From the NCBI RefSeq assembly GCF_014349235.1, contig NZ_JACSOH010000018.1, forward strand, positions 1-64,000: 64,000 nt of DNA. Reading direction: 5' to 3'. This document shows, one piece after another, positions 1 through 7,989 of this stretch; position 1 is the stretch's first letter, and every line of letters begins with the position of its first letter. Below the pieces are notes generated by a model, which saw nothing but the letters and a program-made list of their open reading frames with translations, ran no database searches and was not told the origin of the DNA. A program made the position numbers and the translations under genes. The stretch comes from Cytophaga sp. FL35. Its GTDB lineage: Bacteria; Bacteroidota; Bacteroidia; Flavobacteriales; Flavobacteriaceae.

Positions 1-14
1 TAGTACAACTTTTT

Positions 15-22
15 TAGATTTG
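15..22 (+). promoter_or_regulatory. Bacteroidota -7 promoter box before the integrase
   Basis: TAGATTTG matches the TAnnTTTG consensus used by the primary sigma factor of Bacteroidota. It sits 20 bases before the integrase ATG. The matching upstream TTTG box would lie outside the window. Confidence 0.5.
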
Positions 23-42
23 TGTTCATGCAATAATTTATC

Positions 43-1365
43 ATGGCCACGGTAAGATTAATATATCGTTCTAAAAAGAAACGTAGTCAACTAACCCTCC
101 GTTTGCGGTATTCTAATAATGGGAATTCTTTCGCTATAGATGCTAAAATTAAAGAGATTGTTGAAAGGGAGTATTGGGAGAATAAGCACTTTGAGAAACT
201 AAGTAGGGACCCTATAAATCAAAACCGACAAGTAGATTTAAACAATAAATTACAACCGCTTAAAAACTTTGTTTTGGAAAGGTTCTATTCCGCAAATATT
301 GCGGAAGTTGATAAAAGGTGGTTGAGTCATATTTTAAATCAGTATTATAAACCAGTTGAGAAAGAAATCATTGATGAACGGGCAGTTTATTGGATAGATT
401 ATATGATTAAAACTGCATCTACCAGACCAAATGCAAAAGGAGGCATTGGTTTAAGTAGGAGTCGAATAAATTCATATAAAAACCTGCAAAAAATTTTTAT
501 TAAATATCAGGGGTCATCTCAAATCCTAATCAAAGAACTAAGTAAAGAATGGTTTGAGGGTTTTCGTAAATGGTTGTTTGAAAGTGAAGGGTACTCTCTA
601 ACCTATGTCAATAAAAAGATTTCTGATCTTAAAACAATTTGTAAAGAAGCCAAGACGAAAGTTGAAATTGCACCAGATATTGACCTTGTCAAATCACCAA
701 GAGGAACCGCTTATGACCATGACATGGATGTGATTTATTTGACTTTTGAAGATTTGTCTAAAATTGAGAATGTTGAACTTAACAGTGCTGCACTTGAAAA
801 CGCTAGGAAATATCTAATCTTATCGTGTTACACCGGACAAAGAGGAAAAGATTTGATTGATCGTATAGTAGCGGAAAACTTCAAAAAAAGGGGAGACCAT
901 TTCGTAATCAGATTTATTCAAAAAAAGGTCAATAAGGCAGTAACTATACCTGTTTTGCCCAAAGTACTTGAGATTTATAAGAATGGTCTACCATATAGGG
1001 TGAGCATTCAAAAATTGAATAAGCACTTCAAAACCATATGCCAGAAGGCTGAAATTAATGAGATGGTAATGGGTAGGTTGAGGGATAGAAAAACGGGGAA
1101 GGGAATTAAAAAACTACGACCCAAATGGCAGTACATTGGAACTCACTCTGGAAGAAGATCGTTCGCAAGCAACCATTATGGGGAGCTTCCCACACCTATT
1201 ATTATGGCCGTAACTGGTCACAAGAAAGAGAGTTCATTCCTAACATATTTGAATAGAGATAATGAAGATCATATTGACATGTTCATGGATTATTATGCCA
1301 AAATGAATCTAAAGGCCAAGAAACAATCGAATTTAACAATCGTGAAGAACGTATCAAATCAATAA
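43..1365 (+). CDS. Tyrosine-type site-specific integrase
   Basis: Recombinase expected to integrate and excise the surrounding element by strand exchange through a phosphotyrosine. The N-terminal ~100 residues look like the arm-binding domain of Bacteroidota integrases, followed by a SAM-like core-binding domain (about 110-210) and the catalytic domain. The catalytic set is visible: Arg267 in TGQRG, His368 and Arg371 in THSGRRS, His393 in TGHK, and nucleophile Tyr402 in LTYLN. The length of 440 aa is normal for the family. It is followed after 4 bases by a small gene, so it probably heads a short operon. Its position at the edge of the element opposite the tRNA fits an element end. Confidence 0.95.
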   Translation: MATVRLIYRSKKKRSQLTLRLRYSNNGNSFAIDAKIKEIVEREYWENKHFEKLSRDPINQNRQVDLNNKLQPLKNFVLERFYSANIAEVDKRWLSHILNQYYKPVEKEIIDERAVYWIDYMIKTASTRPNAKGGIGLSRSRINSYKNLQKIFIKYQGSSQILIKELSKEWFEGFRKWLFESEGYSLTYVNKKISDLKTICKEAKTKVEIAPDIDLVKSPRGTAYDHDMDVIYLTFEDLSKIENVELNSAALENARKYLILSCYTGQRGKDLIDRIVAENFKKRGDHFVIRFIQKKVNKAVTIPVLPKVLEIYKNGLPYRVSIQKLNKHFKTICQKAEINEMVMGRLRDRKTGKGIKKLRPKWQYIGTHSGRRSFASNHYGELPTPIIMAVTGHKKESSFLTYLNRDNEDHIDMFMDYYAKMNLKAKKQSNLTIVKNVSNQ

Positions 1366-1369
1366 GGAA

Positions 1370-1543
1370 ATGGAAGTTCATACAGCATTCAAGATTATTG
1401 AACAACTGCAGTTGAGCACGGCCCAAAAAAAAGAATTGGCAATAATGCTGCAAGGTGGTACCGTTAAAAAGAGAAAACCAAAAACCATTACAGTCGCCTG
1501 GGCAAAGAGGGATTTTCAAAACAAAATCAGAAAAAGTATTTAG
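1370..1543 (+). CDS. Small basic protein of the element (57 aa), unknown function
   Basis: An open frame of 57 codons fills the gap between the integrase stop (4 bases before) and the next gene, whose ATG follows its TAG stop directly. The product begins MEVHTAFKIIEQLQ and is rich in Lys and Arg, with a predicted amphipathic helix up front and a basic tail ending in IRKSI. The tight packing on both sides suggests a real, co-transcribed gene rather than chance. I do not recognise the family. A small DNA-binding accessory or recombination directionality role is possible but unsupported. The opposite-strand frame here is a shadow. Confidence 0.6.
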   Translation: MEVHTAFKIIEQLQLSTAQKKELAIMLQGGTVKKRKPKTITVAWAKRDFQNKIRKSI

Positions 1544-2317
1544 ATGGATATTTATGATTCAATAGATGACTTTTTTGAGATTATAAGTGATCCTAGAAAT
1601 GTATCTCCAATTCATTTCAATATTTTTTTTCCAAGCAAGTTTAAAAATAGACAAGGTTCAAAATCCTTGGATGATAGTTTTGAATTGATACAAAAGTTCA
1701 AACGATACGATGGACATAATCATAAGGATTTAGAAAGTAGGGTGTTTTCTATTCTTCAAAAAATTGACAGGTTTTCCGAAATAGAAGCTAATGACGCTCT
1801 TGAATATTATGCTGTCAAATCAAGGAATGCGGATTCTTTTAAAACTGGATATATGATAACAGATGGAATTCTATCCGAAAAAGAAAGATACCATTTGTTT
1901 GCTTCTTACCATCTTTTCTTCGGGCATATTAAAATTATGGTTGGTAAGGAAATTAAGAATCTAGTAGAAAATAAGGATAAGTTAAGTAACAATAGGGAAT
2001 TCCCAGAAATGTTTAAGTCCTTAGATGCTTTTAATGTGTTCAGGTACTATACCGCTAATTATATTGGTCCTAATGTAAAAAAGGACCACAGCTACTTGTA
2101 TCATATGCTATTTGAAAAAGAATTATTAAGGTTTAAACCATCGAAAAAAAACTATCTAAATTGGCTTGTAAGCGATAACTACATTACTGAAAGTGATGTT
2201 GACAATTTTTATAATGAAGATGATAAAAACCCCTTGTATTCACTTTCAAAATGTAAAAGTGAGACTAGGCTTGATAGTTTTATCAAATCACTTGAAAAAT
2301 ATTTTCCAACCAATTAA
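1544..2317 (+). CDS. Unknown protein of the integrative element (257 aa)
   Basis: Not recognised. The protein begins MDIYDSIDDFFEIISD and is mixed alpha-helical in look, with many charged and aromatic residues and no signal peptide or membrane segment. It has no evident catalytic motif or nucleotide-binding loop. Its ATG abuts the stop of the preceding 57-aa gene, so the integrase, the small gene and this one probably form one transcript. It ends just before a regulatory gap full of palindromes. As cargo between integrase and the excisionase-like gene, it could be accessory or defence cargo, but nothing in the sequence proves this. Confidence 0.75.
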   Translation: MDIYDSIDDFFEIISDPRNVSPIHFNIFFPSKFKNRQGSKSLDDSFELIQKFKRYDGHNHKDLESRVFSILQKIDRFSEIEANDALEYYAVKSRNADSFKTGYMITDGILSEKERYHLFASYHLFFGHIKIMVGKEIKNLVENKDKLSNNREFPEMFKSLDAFNVFRYYTANYIGPNVKKDHSYLYHMLFEKELLRFKPSKKNYLNWLVSDNYITESDVDNFYNEDDKNPLYSLSKCKSETRLDSFIKSLEKYFPTN

Positions 2318-2324
2318 AGGTTTC

Positions 2325-2381
2325 TCCGATATATCGGAAAAATCAGCCGACAGTCGGAATTTGTTTTAATTGACATTTGTC
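2325..2381. promoter_or_regulatory. Three inverted repeats: candidate operators before the HTH gene
   Basis: The 92-base gap holds a perfect 14-base palindrome TCCGATATATCGGA (2325-2338), then CCGACAGTCGG (2347-2357), then GACA-TT-TGTC (2372-2381). The first two share CCGA...TCGG half-sites. They lie directly before the HTH gene at 2410 and are likely protein-binding sites, perhaps for that protein or for the XRE repressor. The binding itself is inferred. Confidence 0.5.
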
Positions 2382-2409
2382 GAAGTATTAATAAAAAAAA
2401 TATTTCGAT

Positions 2410-2691
2410 ATGTCTGGTACAATTCAATTCATCAATACTACACCCGATGAACTATTAAGTGCGGTCGACCAAAGATTAGAAGGTAGATTAAAGAAACTAG
2501 CGGAAAACTTCCAACCAAAAGAACCTACTGAATACCTCACAAGGCATGAGGTGGCCAATCTTCTTAAGGTAGACGTTAGTTCTGTTCACAATTACACAAA
2601 GAAAGGATTGCTAACGTCCTACGGACTGTCTGGAAGGGTTTATTACAAACGTAGTGAAGTTGAATCTGCGTTAATTCAACTTAATAAATAA
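2410..2691 (+). CDS. Excisionase-like helix-turn-helix DNA-binding protein
   Basis: A 93-aa protein whose second half is a winged helix-turn-helix of the MerR-like/excisionase type (HTH_17). YLTRHEVANLLKVDVSSVHNY supplies the turn and recognition helix and is followed by a wing ending in RVYYKRSEVESAL. About the first 38 residues form a polar, possibly helical extension. In Bacteroidota mobile elements such proteins act as recombination directionality factors or as small regulators. The gene sits downstream of a palindrome-rich gap and just before the 205-aa gene (17 bases), so it probably heads a second operon. Confidence 0.85.
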   Translation: MSGTIQFINTTPDELLSAVDQRLEGRLKKLAENFQPKEPTEYLTRHEVANLLKVDVSSVHNYTKKGLLTSYGLSGRVYYKRSEVESALIQLNK

Positions 2692-2708
2692 CACCTAAAC
2701 CCTTCAAA

Positions 2709-3326
2709 ATGTTTGGAACAAAATCACAACAGAAAAGAACCTTGCTACGGTTCGACGAAAACTTATTCAAAAGAGAGATTCAAGATCAAGAGGCCCTAAT
2801 CGACAACGTGATTCCTAAAATCAAAAAAGAATACGAATACTTTCTAGGTAGGTCTATTACAAATGAAGAACTCGAGGGCATTCTCAAGAAAGGCCATTCA
2901 TTCGTTATAGAAATCCTCCGAAAAGAAAAGAACCTACTTCATGCGAATGAAGAATTTGTATTGGAGGCCCACGGTAAGCATATAACTGATGCCAACCGTA
3001 AAAGATCGGAATATCGGTTTGACCTTACTCCGATTGTGTTGGACGGTTTTGATTTTAGCGGAACCAAAATCAAAATAAAGCCTGAAACCGTAAAAAAGTT
3101 AAAGAACAAGCATTCGTATTATATTCAATCGGAAGCTGGACAAAAGGTGTACGATCATATGACAAAGATATGTGAATCCCTAAATAAACTTTTGGTTGAA
3201 GGTCTGGTTCCAGAACATAAAATCGAAGATGTCCGGAGTGCCCTGGATAGGTTCCTTGAACCAAGGAAATTGGAGAATGGCAAGTATGGTTTAAAAATCA
3301 ACGAAAAGAGAATCCACCAGATATAA
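2709..3326 (+). CDS. Unknown protein of the integrative element (205 aa)
   Basis: Not recognised. A soluble, strongly charged protein beginning MFGTKSQQKRTLLRFDENLF, with long predicted helices over residues 20-90 and a Lys-rich region around 120-135. There is no signal peptide, membrane segment or nucleotide-binding loop. It follows the excisionase-like gene by 17 bases and is closed by a GC-rich hairpin terminator directly after its stop. It precedes the Rep-like gene, so a part in replication or mobilisation is possible but only inferred from position. Confidence 0.8.
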   Translation: MFGTKSQQKRTLLRFDENLFKREIQDQEALIDNVIPKIKKEYEYFLGRSITNEELEGILKKGHSFVIEILRKEKNLLHANEEFVLEAHGKHITDANRKRSEYRFDLTPIVLDGFDFSGTKIKIKPETVKKLKNKHSYYIQSEAGQKVYDHMTKICESLNKLLVEGLVPEHKIEDVRSALDRFLEPRKLENGKYGLKINEKRIHQI

Positions 3327-3332
3327 AAAAAA

Positions 3333-3352
3333 CCGGGGATTGCCGGCCCCGG
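3333..3352 (+). terminator. Hairpin terminator after the 205-aa gene
   Basis: CCGGGG and CCCCGG form a 6-bp GC stem around an 8-base loop. An A-run precedes it and a short T-run follows. It starts 6 bases after the stop codon. Confidence 0.7.
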
Positions 3353-3381
3353 ATTTAAAACTTTCATGTTTGACTTCATTA

Positions 3382-3410
3382 TTGGTGCGAAGTCTTCTTT
3401 GTTGCACCAA
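3382..3410. repeat. Inverted repeat before the Rep-like gene
   Basis: TTGGTGC (3382-3388) and GCACCAA (3404-3410) form a perfect 7-bp inverted repeat with a 15-base spacer. The right arm overlaps GTTGCA, a motif that recurs in the non-coding stretch at 5306-5507. It lies 18 bases before the TTG start of the Rep-like gene and could be an operator or part of an origin. Confidence 0.4.
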
Positions 3411-3428
3411 ATATAACAATTTTTTTGG

Positions 3429-4766
3429 TTGCTAGATTTTCTAAAGATAAGTGTAACGGACGTTGACGAAATTGAACGTCTCTGGAAGCATCCTAATTTA
3501 ATCTTTCATGATTTTAGGGAGCGCCTTTCTCATTTGGATTATGAGACTATCTTAACCAAAAGGACTAAGAAATACAAAGGTATTGTGTTCGCTTTATACA
3601 ATTCAAAACTTGAAATTCTTTTCAAACCTCATTACTATTTTAATGGAAATGAGCATAATGCAAACGACTTTGGTGTTACCGAGGCAATCTGGACGGTGCA
3701 AGATTTCATTTCTAAATTCCAAATAACCAACTATGCGCAATATCAAATATCAAACTTGGAAGCCGGAATTAACTTTAATCTTCCTGGATATGGAGATGAT
3801 TTCCCGATCAATGTAGCATTCTGGAAGAGAAATGAATTTTTGAATATTGAAAATGTCAAGTCTAAGGAAGCTTATAAATCAGATGAATATGCCAGGGCAA
3901 ACCGATATAAAAAAGTGAAGCTATATTCTAAATATCTTCAGATGGAAAAGAAACACTGCGAACCTGGCACGTTGAGGTTTGAAGTGAAATCTAAAAAATC
4001 ATCATACATAAAGCGGTTGGGAATTGATAACATTGGTGACCTGGTCAAATTGAGCCCTTATAGCTTACTTGCTGATGAATTGTACCTAACGGCCACGGAA
4101 ATCCTGATAATCGAATTAAAGGATGATATGGACGTTTTAAAGGACCAGGATAAAGATAGGCTGCGAAGTTTTAGAAATCCTCTTACATGGCGTTACGAAC
4201 TTATGAGATACGAGCGTACGAAAAGAGATAGGAACAGATTTAACCGTATGAGACAATCATATAACAACTTACTTGATAGAACCGGTTCAAATATTCATCA
4301 TTTGTTTCAAGCTGAGGTTAAAAAAAAACTTGATTTTCTAGGTGGTCAAAATGCACTACCTAAAAAGAAAGAAATAGCTTCATTTAACATTGAAGCCAAA
4401 AAGGTTGAAGCTAGTGCGCATTTACACATTAATAAAGAGGAAGTAGGCACTACTGTCAGTTTGTCAGATCACTATTGTGAAGTTACCGGTCTATCATTAC
4501 AGCATGAGGGACCAATTAAAAAAGGTGGGAAAATACCTAGATACATAAGAACAAAAAGTTTAGAGTATCTAAGGGAAAATGATAAGGGTCTGTATTTATC
4601 TCTGGCCACCACATACGTACCAAAAGTTAAATACGGAGATTACTCGCCACCGAAAGGAGTAAAAACGTTATTACAGCATACCGCCAAGAACATTAAAAAC
4701 AGATTTTATAACTCAAGACGTAAGACGAATGACAAAGAAAAAAATGACCAGGAGCGAGGCAGCTAG
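3429..4766 (+). CDS. Replication-initiator-like protein (phage/plasmid gene II/X type, tentative)
   Basis: A 445-aa protein. Its middle carries VKLYSKYLQ followed by a block beginning LRFEVKSKKSSYIKRLGI, which resembles the YxK...LRFE core of phage/plasmid replication proteins of the gene II/X type that nick a single-stranded origin. The C-terminal part has CEVTGLSLQHEG and a basic end, as in several Bacteroidota members I recall. No ATG fits: the frame opens with TTG at 3429, and no in-frame ATG lies near. The next gene overlaps its end by 38 bases. An upstream inverted repeat and a downstream TGCAAC cluster could be its target. The gene call is firm; the function is moderate. Confidence 0.6.
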   Translation: MLDFLKISVTDVDEIERLWKHPNLIFHDFRERLSHLDYETILTKRTKKYKGIVFALYNSKLEILFKPHYYFNGNEHNANDFGVTEAIWTVQDFISKFQITNYAQYQISNLEAGINFNLPGYGDDFPINVAFWKRNEFLNIENVKSKEAYKSDEYARANRYKKVKLYSKYLQMEKKHCEPGTLRFEVKSKKSSYIKRLGIDNIGDLVKLSPYSLLADELYLTATEILIIELKDDMDVLKDQDKDRLRSFRNPLTWRYELMRYERTKRDRNRFNRMRQSYNNLLDRTGSNIHHLFQAEVKKKLDFLGGQNALPKKKEIASFNIEAKKVEASAHLHINKEEVGTTVSLSDHYCEVTGLSLQHEGPIKKGGKIPRYIRTKSLEYLRENDKGLYLSLATTYVPKVKYGDYSPPKGVKTLLQHTAKNIKNRFYNSRRKTNDKEKNDQERGS

Positions 4767-5226
4767 AAAAGCCGCCACCGATAAATGGACCAATGATCCA
4801 CAGGCTGCTAAAGAATCATTAAAACGGGGGTGGAAAAGTCGTAAGGAAAAAGCCCTGAAGATTACTGATGGAGAATCTTCATTCACTATGAATGAACGGA
4901 AAGCCTTTAGTCTGGGCAAACTTAATAAATCCCACAATTATGCGATGATTTATTTAAGGGAGATAGGTATCCCGCCAGATAGAAAGGACGGAATTCAAAA
5001 AGCCGTGAAACGTTTGGTAAGCAATGAATACAAGGACACTGTCAACTTTTATAAGCAGTTCCTGAGCATCGTTCACAGTACTATAGAAAAGGGCGTTGAA
5101 ATCGACATCTGGAAGTTTATGGAAGAGATCAACAAGACTCGAATCTCAAATAAGAAAGAAGTGTATCGATACAACGGCGAACTGTTGACTATAATTGGAA
5201 GGAAACCCAAGAAAAATAAACATTAA
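4729..5226 (+). CDS. Unknown basic protein, translationally coupled to the Rep-like gene
   Basis: A 165-aa Lys/Arg-rich protein not recognised. It starts MTKKKMTRSEAARKAATDKW and ends in a run of basic residues (GRKPKKNKH). The N-terminus looks like a flexible, nucleic-acid-binding type tail, and the middle (about 60-120) is helical. It begins inside the last 38 bases of the Rep-like gene, so translation is probably coupled, which points to a shared role such as replication accessory or copy control. A second ATG lies at codon 6. A terminator hairpin follows its stop. Confidence 0.75.
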   Translation: MTKKKMTRSEAARKAATDKWTNDPQAAKESLKRGWKSRKEKALKITDGESSFTMNERKAFSLGKLNKSHNYAMIYLREIGIPPDRKDGIQKAVKRLVSNEYKDTVNFYKQFLSIVHSTIEKGVEIDIWKFMEEINKTRISNKKEVYRYNGELLTIIGRKPKKNKH

Positions 5227-5246
5227 GGTACTGTAAGAAGAAAATA

Positions 5247-5282
5247 CGAGATCCGCAATACGGTGCGACTCGCGTTTTTTTT
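5247..5282 (+). terminator. Terminator after the Rep operon
   Basis: Two stem segments, CGAG/CTCG and CGCA/TGCG, enclose the loop ATACGG and are followed within two bases by eight T residues (5275-5282). It ends the rep-165-aa gene transcript. Confidence 0.65.
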
Positions 5283-5507
5283 GCACTTGACACATTTTTG
5301 AGAAATGCAACACAAAATGCAACAACATGAAGTCTAGCTGTTGCACTTTTAGATGTAAAACACCCTCTTTTGTTGCAGTGAAACCGATTGTTGAAAAGAA
5401 GGAATAGGAGAATGGAAAAAAATTTGACTTATCAAGAAAAATTTAACGACGATGTTAATTAAATAATGAAAAGTTTGTGATAAATATAGCTTGATGCTGA
5501 TTGCAAC
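5281..5507. repeat. Cluster of TGCAAC/GTTGCA motifs in the 329-base non-coding stretch
   Basis: The longest non-coding stretch of the element (5227-5555) holds TGCAAC at 5306, 5318 and 5502 and its complement GTTGCA at 5340 and 5372. Another copy lies before the Rep-like gene at 3401. The first two form direct repeats AAATGCAACA spaced 12 bases apart. Repeats next to a rep gene suggest iterons or regulator sites. A 16-codon frame (5412-5462) is too short to call. The rest is A+T-rich with nothing else visible. Confidence 0.45.
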
Positions 5508-5533
5508 ATGCTGTAATAAAGTGAATTAATAAC

Positions 5534-5541
5534 TAATTTTG
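5534..5541 (+). promoter_or_regulatory. Possible -7 box before the tape-measure gene
   Basis: TAATTTTG matches TAnnTTTG 14 bases before the ATG at 5556. No TTTG box at the expected distance is seen, and the leader would be very short, so confidence is low. Confidence 0.3.
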
Positions 5542-5555
5542 AAATAAACTCAAAC

Positions 5556-7478
5556 ATGCCCGCTGAAATAAAAGTACCATTCGTATTATCCGCCGTTGAT
5601 AGATTCTCTTCTGTGATAAAATCAATCACTCGAATGACCGATAAGTTTGCAAGTAACTCTATTGGTGCATTACAAAGATTCGATAATAAGATGACCCGAT
5701 CATTTAAAAAGTTAGGTAGATTAGGTCAACTGGCCGTTGGGCTGAGTGCAGGGGCCGTATTCTCTACAGCAATTCAAAATAATATCGAATATAATTCCTC
5801 GCTTATGAGCTTATCATCCATAACGGGAGCCGTTGGCAAAGATCTTGCCATTCTAGAAAAACACGCACTAGATACGGGAAGAGCAACCGGTATGATGGGA
5901 AAAAACGTGCTTACAGCTATGGAGGAGTTAGCCTCTGCACAGCCGGTATTATTAAACAATTCAAAGGCATTAGCTCAAATAACAAAGCATGCAATTACGC
6001 TATCACAGGCTGCTCGCATGGATCTCGGTGTGGCTGCTGATTCTTTAGCGACCTCTTTAAACCAATTTGGCCTTGGGAGTGAACACGCATTAAAAGCCAT
6101 AGATGCCCTATCTGCAGGGTCTGTCTACGGTAGTTCCAAGATACCCCAAACAGCGGATGCACTTTCTAAGTTTGGTACAGTGGCTGCTGCAACCGGCACC
6201 AAGTTAAATGAATCGATTGCCTTGGTACAATTGGTTTCCAAATTTGAAAAAGGAAGTGAAGCGGGAACCAAACTAAGAAACATACTTGGCACCATTGCCG
6301 GGGCTAAAATATTGCCCAAAGAGCAATTGAATTTGCTATCCAAAATGGGCGTTGATATTGATAAAGTTACTAACAAAGCCATTCCCCTTAATGATAGACT
6401 ACTGGAGTTTGCCAAGGTGGGTAAAGATAACAACGTGGTTATGAAGCTTTTTGGAAAAGAAAATTCCGCCTTGGCGCAAGCATTGTTCAATAATGCCAGT
6501 GGCTTTGAAGCGATGTTGAAGAACGTAAACAAAACCGGAGTTGCCCAAATGCAGGCTGACAAAAATATGTCCTCCTTTGCAAAGAGACTTGAAAAGTTGA
6601 AAAACAATTTTTTCAATGTAACCACGGCCACCAACTCGGATAACAAAGCACTGGCCATACTTGGGTCCACGATGGACTGGGTCGGTAATAACATGGAAAC
6701 CATAGTGGGTATCGGGGCCGGCATGATCGGGATGTACGGCACTTTAAAAGGGCTTATATGGGGTTCTCAAATAGCTAGTGTGGCGTACAATATCGCCCTA
6801 GGAGCAAAAGCCGCATTGTCATCTACGGCTTCCATTGCCATTGGTAAGAATGCCATTGCCTTAGGAGCTTACAAAACGGTTCAATTGGCATCTACCGCGG
6901 TAACATGGATGGCCACCGCTGCAAGTACCGCCTTTGGTGTGGCATTAAATGCAGGCCTATGGCCTATTTTGGCAGTGGTTGCAGCCGTTACAGGATTAAT
7001 ATTTCTCTTTAAGAATTTGGATAATGTAATGTCATGGTTAGGGAAGCAATGGGAAAAGTTCACCAATTGGATAAGTAACTTATGGGATGGTGTAGTGAAA
7101 TGGTTTCACAAATTCGATTTTAAAGGCTTCTTCATGGGTATAGGCCAAAGCATATTGAAATTCATGCTCTTGCCTTTAAAAGGAGTCCTGAGCCTTTTAT
7201 CCAAACTACCTGGTAAGGTGGGCGATTTGGCAAAGATGGGATTGGACAAGATAGGCGATATCACCGGTGAGGTTGGTGTAAAACCTAACCCTCAAGATGG
7301 ACCGTTGGATAGCCCAGCAATGAGCCAAGCCCGGTCGGAATCTTTGACCCGTGCTGCAATGGTAAAAGGCCAGATAGGAATTAATATAAGTGACCCCGGG
7401 CGATTGGTAGAATCTACATCATCAAACGGAAATGTACCTATACCGGTTCATGTTAGCTCAACCCAAGGTGCATTTTAA
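5556..7478 (+). CDS. Phage tail tape-measure protein
   Basis: A 640-aa protein with the pattern of TP901-type tape-measure proteins, which set tail length and pass through the membrane during DNA entry. The N-terminal ~60 residues are amphipathic helix, followed by a Gly/Ala-rich region (about 60-350) with the conserved style of KALAQITKHAITLSQ and ALDALS-type repeats. Long hydrophobic segments follow (about 380-490, ending near LWPILAVVAAVTGLIFLF), then the Trp-rich stretch typical of the family. The C-terminus NVPIPVHVSSTQGAF is also typical of tape measures. It is short for a siphovirus or myovirus, implying a short tail if used as a ruler. The scaffold-like gene follows after 2 bases. Confidence 0.85.
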   Translation: MPAEIKVPFVLSAVDRFSSVIKSITRMTDKFASNSIGALQRFDNKMTRSFKKLGRLGQLAVGLSAGAVFSTAIQNNIEYNSSLMSLSSITGAVGKDLAILEKHALDTGRATGMMGKNVLTAMEELASAQPVLLNNSKALAQITKHAITLSQAARMDLGVAADSLATSLNQFGLGSEHALKAIDALSAGSVYGSSKIPQTADALSKFGTVAAATGTKLNESIALVQLVSKFEKGSEAGTKLRNILGTIAGAKILPKEQLNLLSKMGVDIDKVTNKAIPLNDRLLEFAKVGKDNNVVMKLFGKENSALAQALFNNASGFEAMLKNVNKTGVAQMQADKNMSSFAKRLEKLKNNFFNVTTATNSDNKALAILGSTMDWVGNNMETIVGIGAGMIGMYGTLKGLIWGSQIASVAYNIALGAKAALSSTASIAIGKNAIALGAYKTVQLASTAVTWMATAASTAFGVALNAGLWPILAVVAAVTGLIFLFKNLDNVMSWLGKQWEKFTNWISNLWDGVVKWFHKFDFKGFFMGIGQSILKFMLLPLKGVLSLLSKLPGKVGDLAKMGLDKIGDITGEVGVKPNPQDGPLDSPAMSQARSESLTRAAMVKGQIGINISDPGRLVESTSSNGNVPIPVHVSSTQGAF

Positions 7479-7480
7479 AA

Positions 7481-7972
7481 ATGAATAGTATGAACGAAAT
7501 ATATATAGAAAATCTAAAGAAGTCGTACTCTAGGTATTTTCAACCAAAAGAAGAAACTCAAACAATGACAGATCATAAGGTTCCACACCGCTCTATTAAT
7601 CATTCACCAACAAATACTAATAACATGACACTCACGCCGGAAAGGCTTAAAGCCGAAAATCCATCATTATATCAATCCGTTTTTAACCAAGGAGTTAACC
7701 AAGAGCGTCAAAGAGTTCAAAACTGGCTCAAGACTGGCATTGAAAACAAATGGGAATTACGTGATGCTCTTAAATCTGATAAAACGGTGGACGATAGTTC
7801 ACAATCGGAAATAGAAAATTTTTACGGGGCCATTGATAATAGGTTGCAAGGCAAAAAGCCACAAAGTACATTGGCACAATATGAGGTTGAACGGCAAGGT
7901 GCCCCGGACCAATATCAAGAAATGGAGGCTAATGACTTTTATAGTGAAATCGATAAAAAACTGATGAGGTAG
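7481..7972 (+). CDS. Scaffold-like phage protein without a protease domain
   Basis: A 163-aa hydrophilic protein. The middle (residues about 47-85) reads LTPERLKAENPSLYQSVFNQ followed by GVNQERQRV, a pattern seen at the end of phage head-maturation protease/scaffold proteins of Mu-like prophages. The Ser/His protease domain that normally precedes it is absent. The rest is Gln/Glu/Asp-rich and probably disordered. An ATG at codon 4 is an alternative start. It sits between the tape-measure and minor-tail-like genes, not beside a capsid gene, which is unusual. The function is tentative. It could instead be an unrelated coiled-coil tail chaperone. Confidence 0.55.
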   Translation: MNSMNEIYIENLKKSYSRYFQPKEETQTMTDHKVPHRSINHSPTNTNNMTLTPERLKAENPSLYQSVFNQGVNQERQRVQNWLKTGIENKWELRDALKSDKTVDDSSQSEIENFYGAIDNRLQGKKPQSTLAQYEVERQGAPDQYQEMEANDFYSEIDKKLMR

Positions 7973-7989
7973 TATTACCTTTTTAGATT

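Noticed and set aside
1-10. AGTACAAC at the left edge equals the reverse complement of GTTGTACT at the tRNA-Leu 3' flank
   Set aside because: The two are inverted, while attachment sites of one insertion must be direct repeats, and 8 bases can match by chance.
5412-5462. 16-codon frame in the non-coding stretch, preceded by AGGAG
   Set aside because: Too short, and an AGGAG site means little in Bacteroidota, which rarely use Shine-Dalgarno pairing. A leader peptide cannot be excluded.
6125-6742. Long open frame (205 aa) on the minus strand within the tape-measure gene
   Set aside because: Low-complexity composition from reading the reverse of an Ala/Gly/Lys-rich gene; no family pattern, no promoter, and fully inside a well-supported gene.
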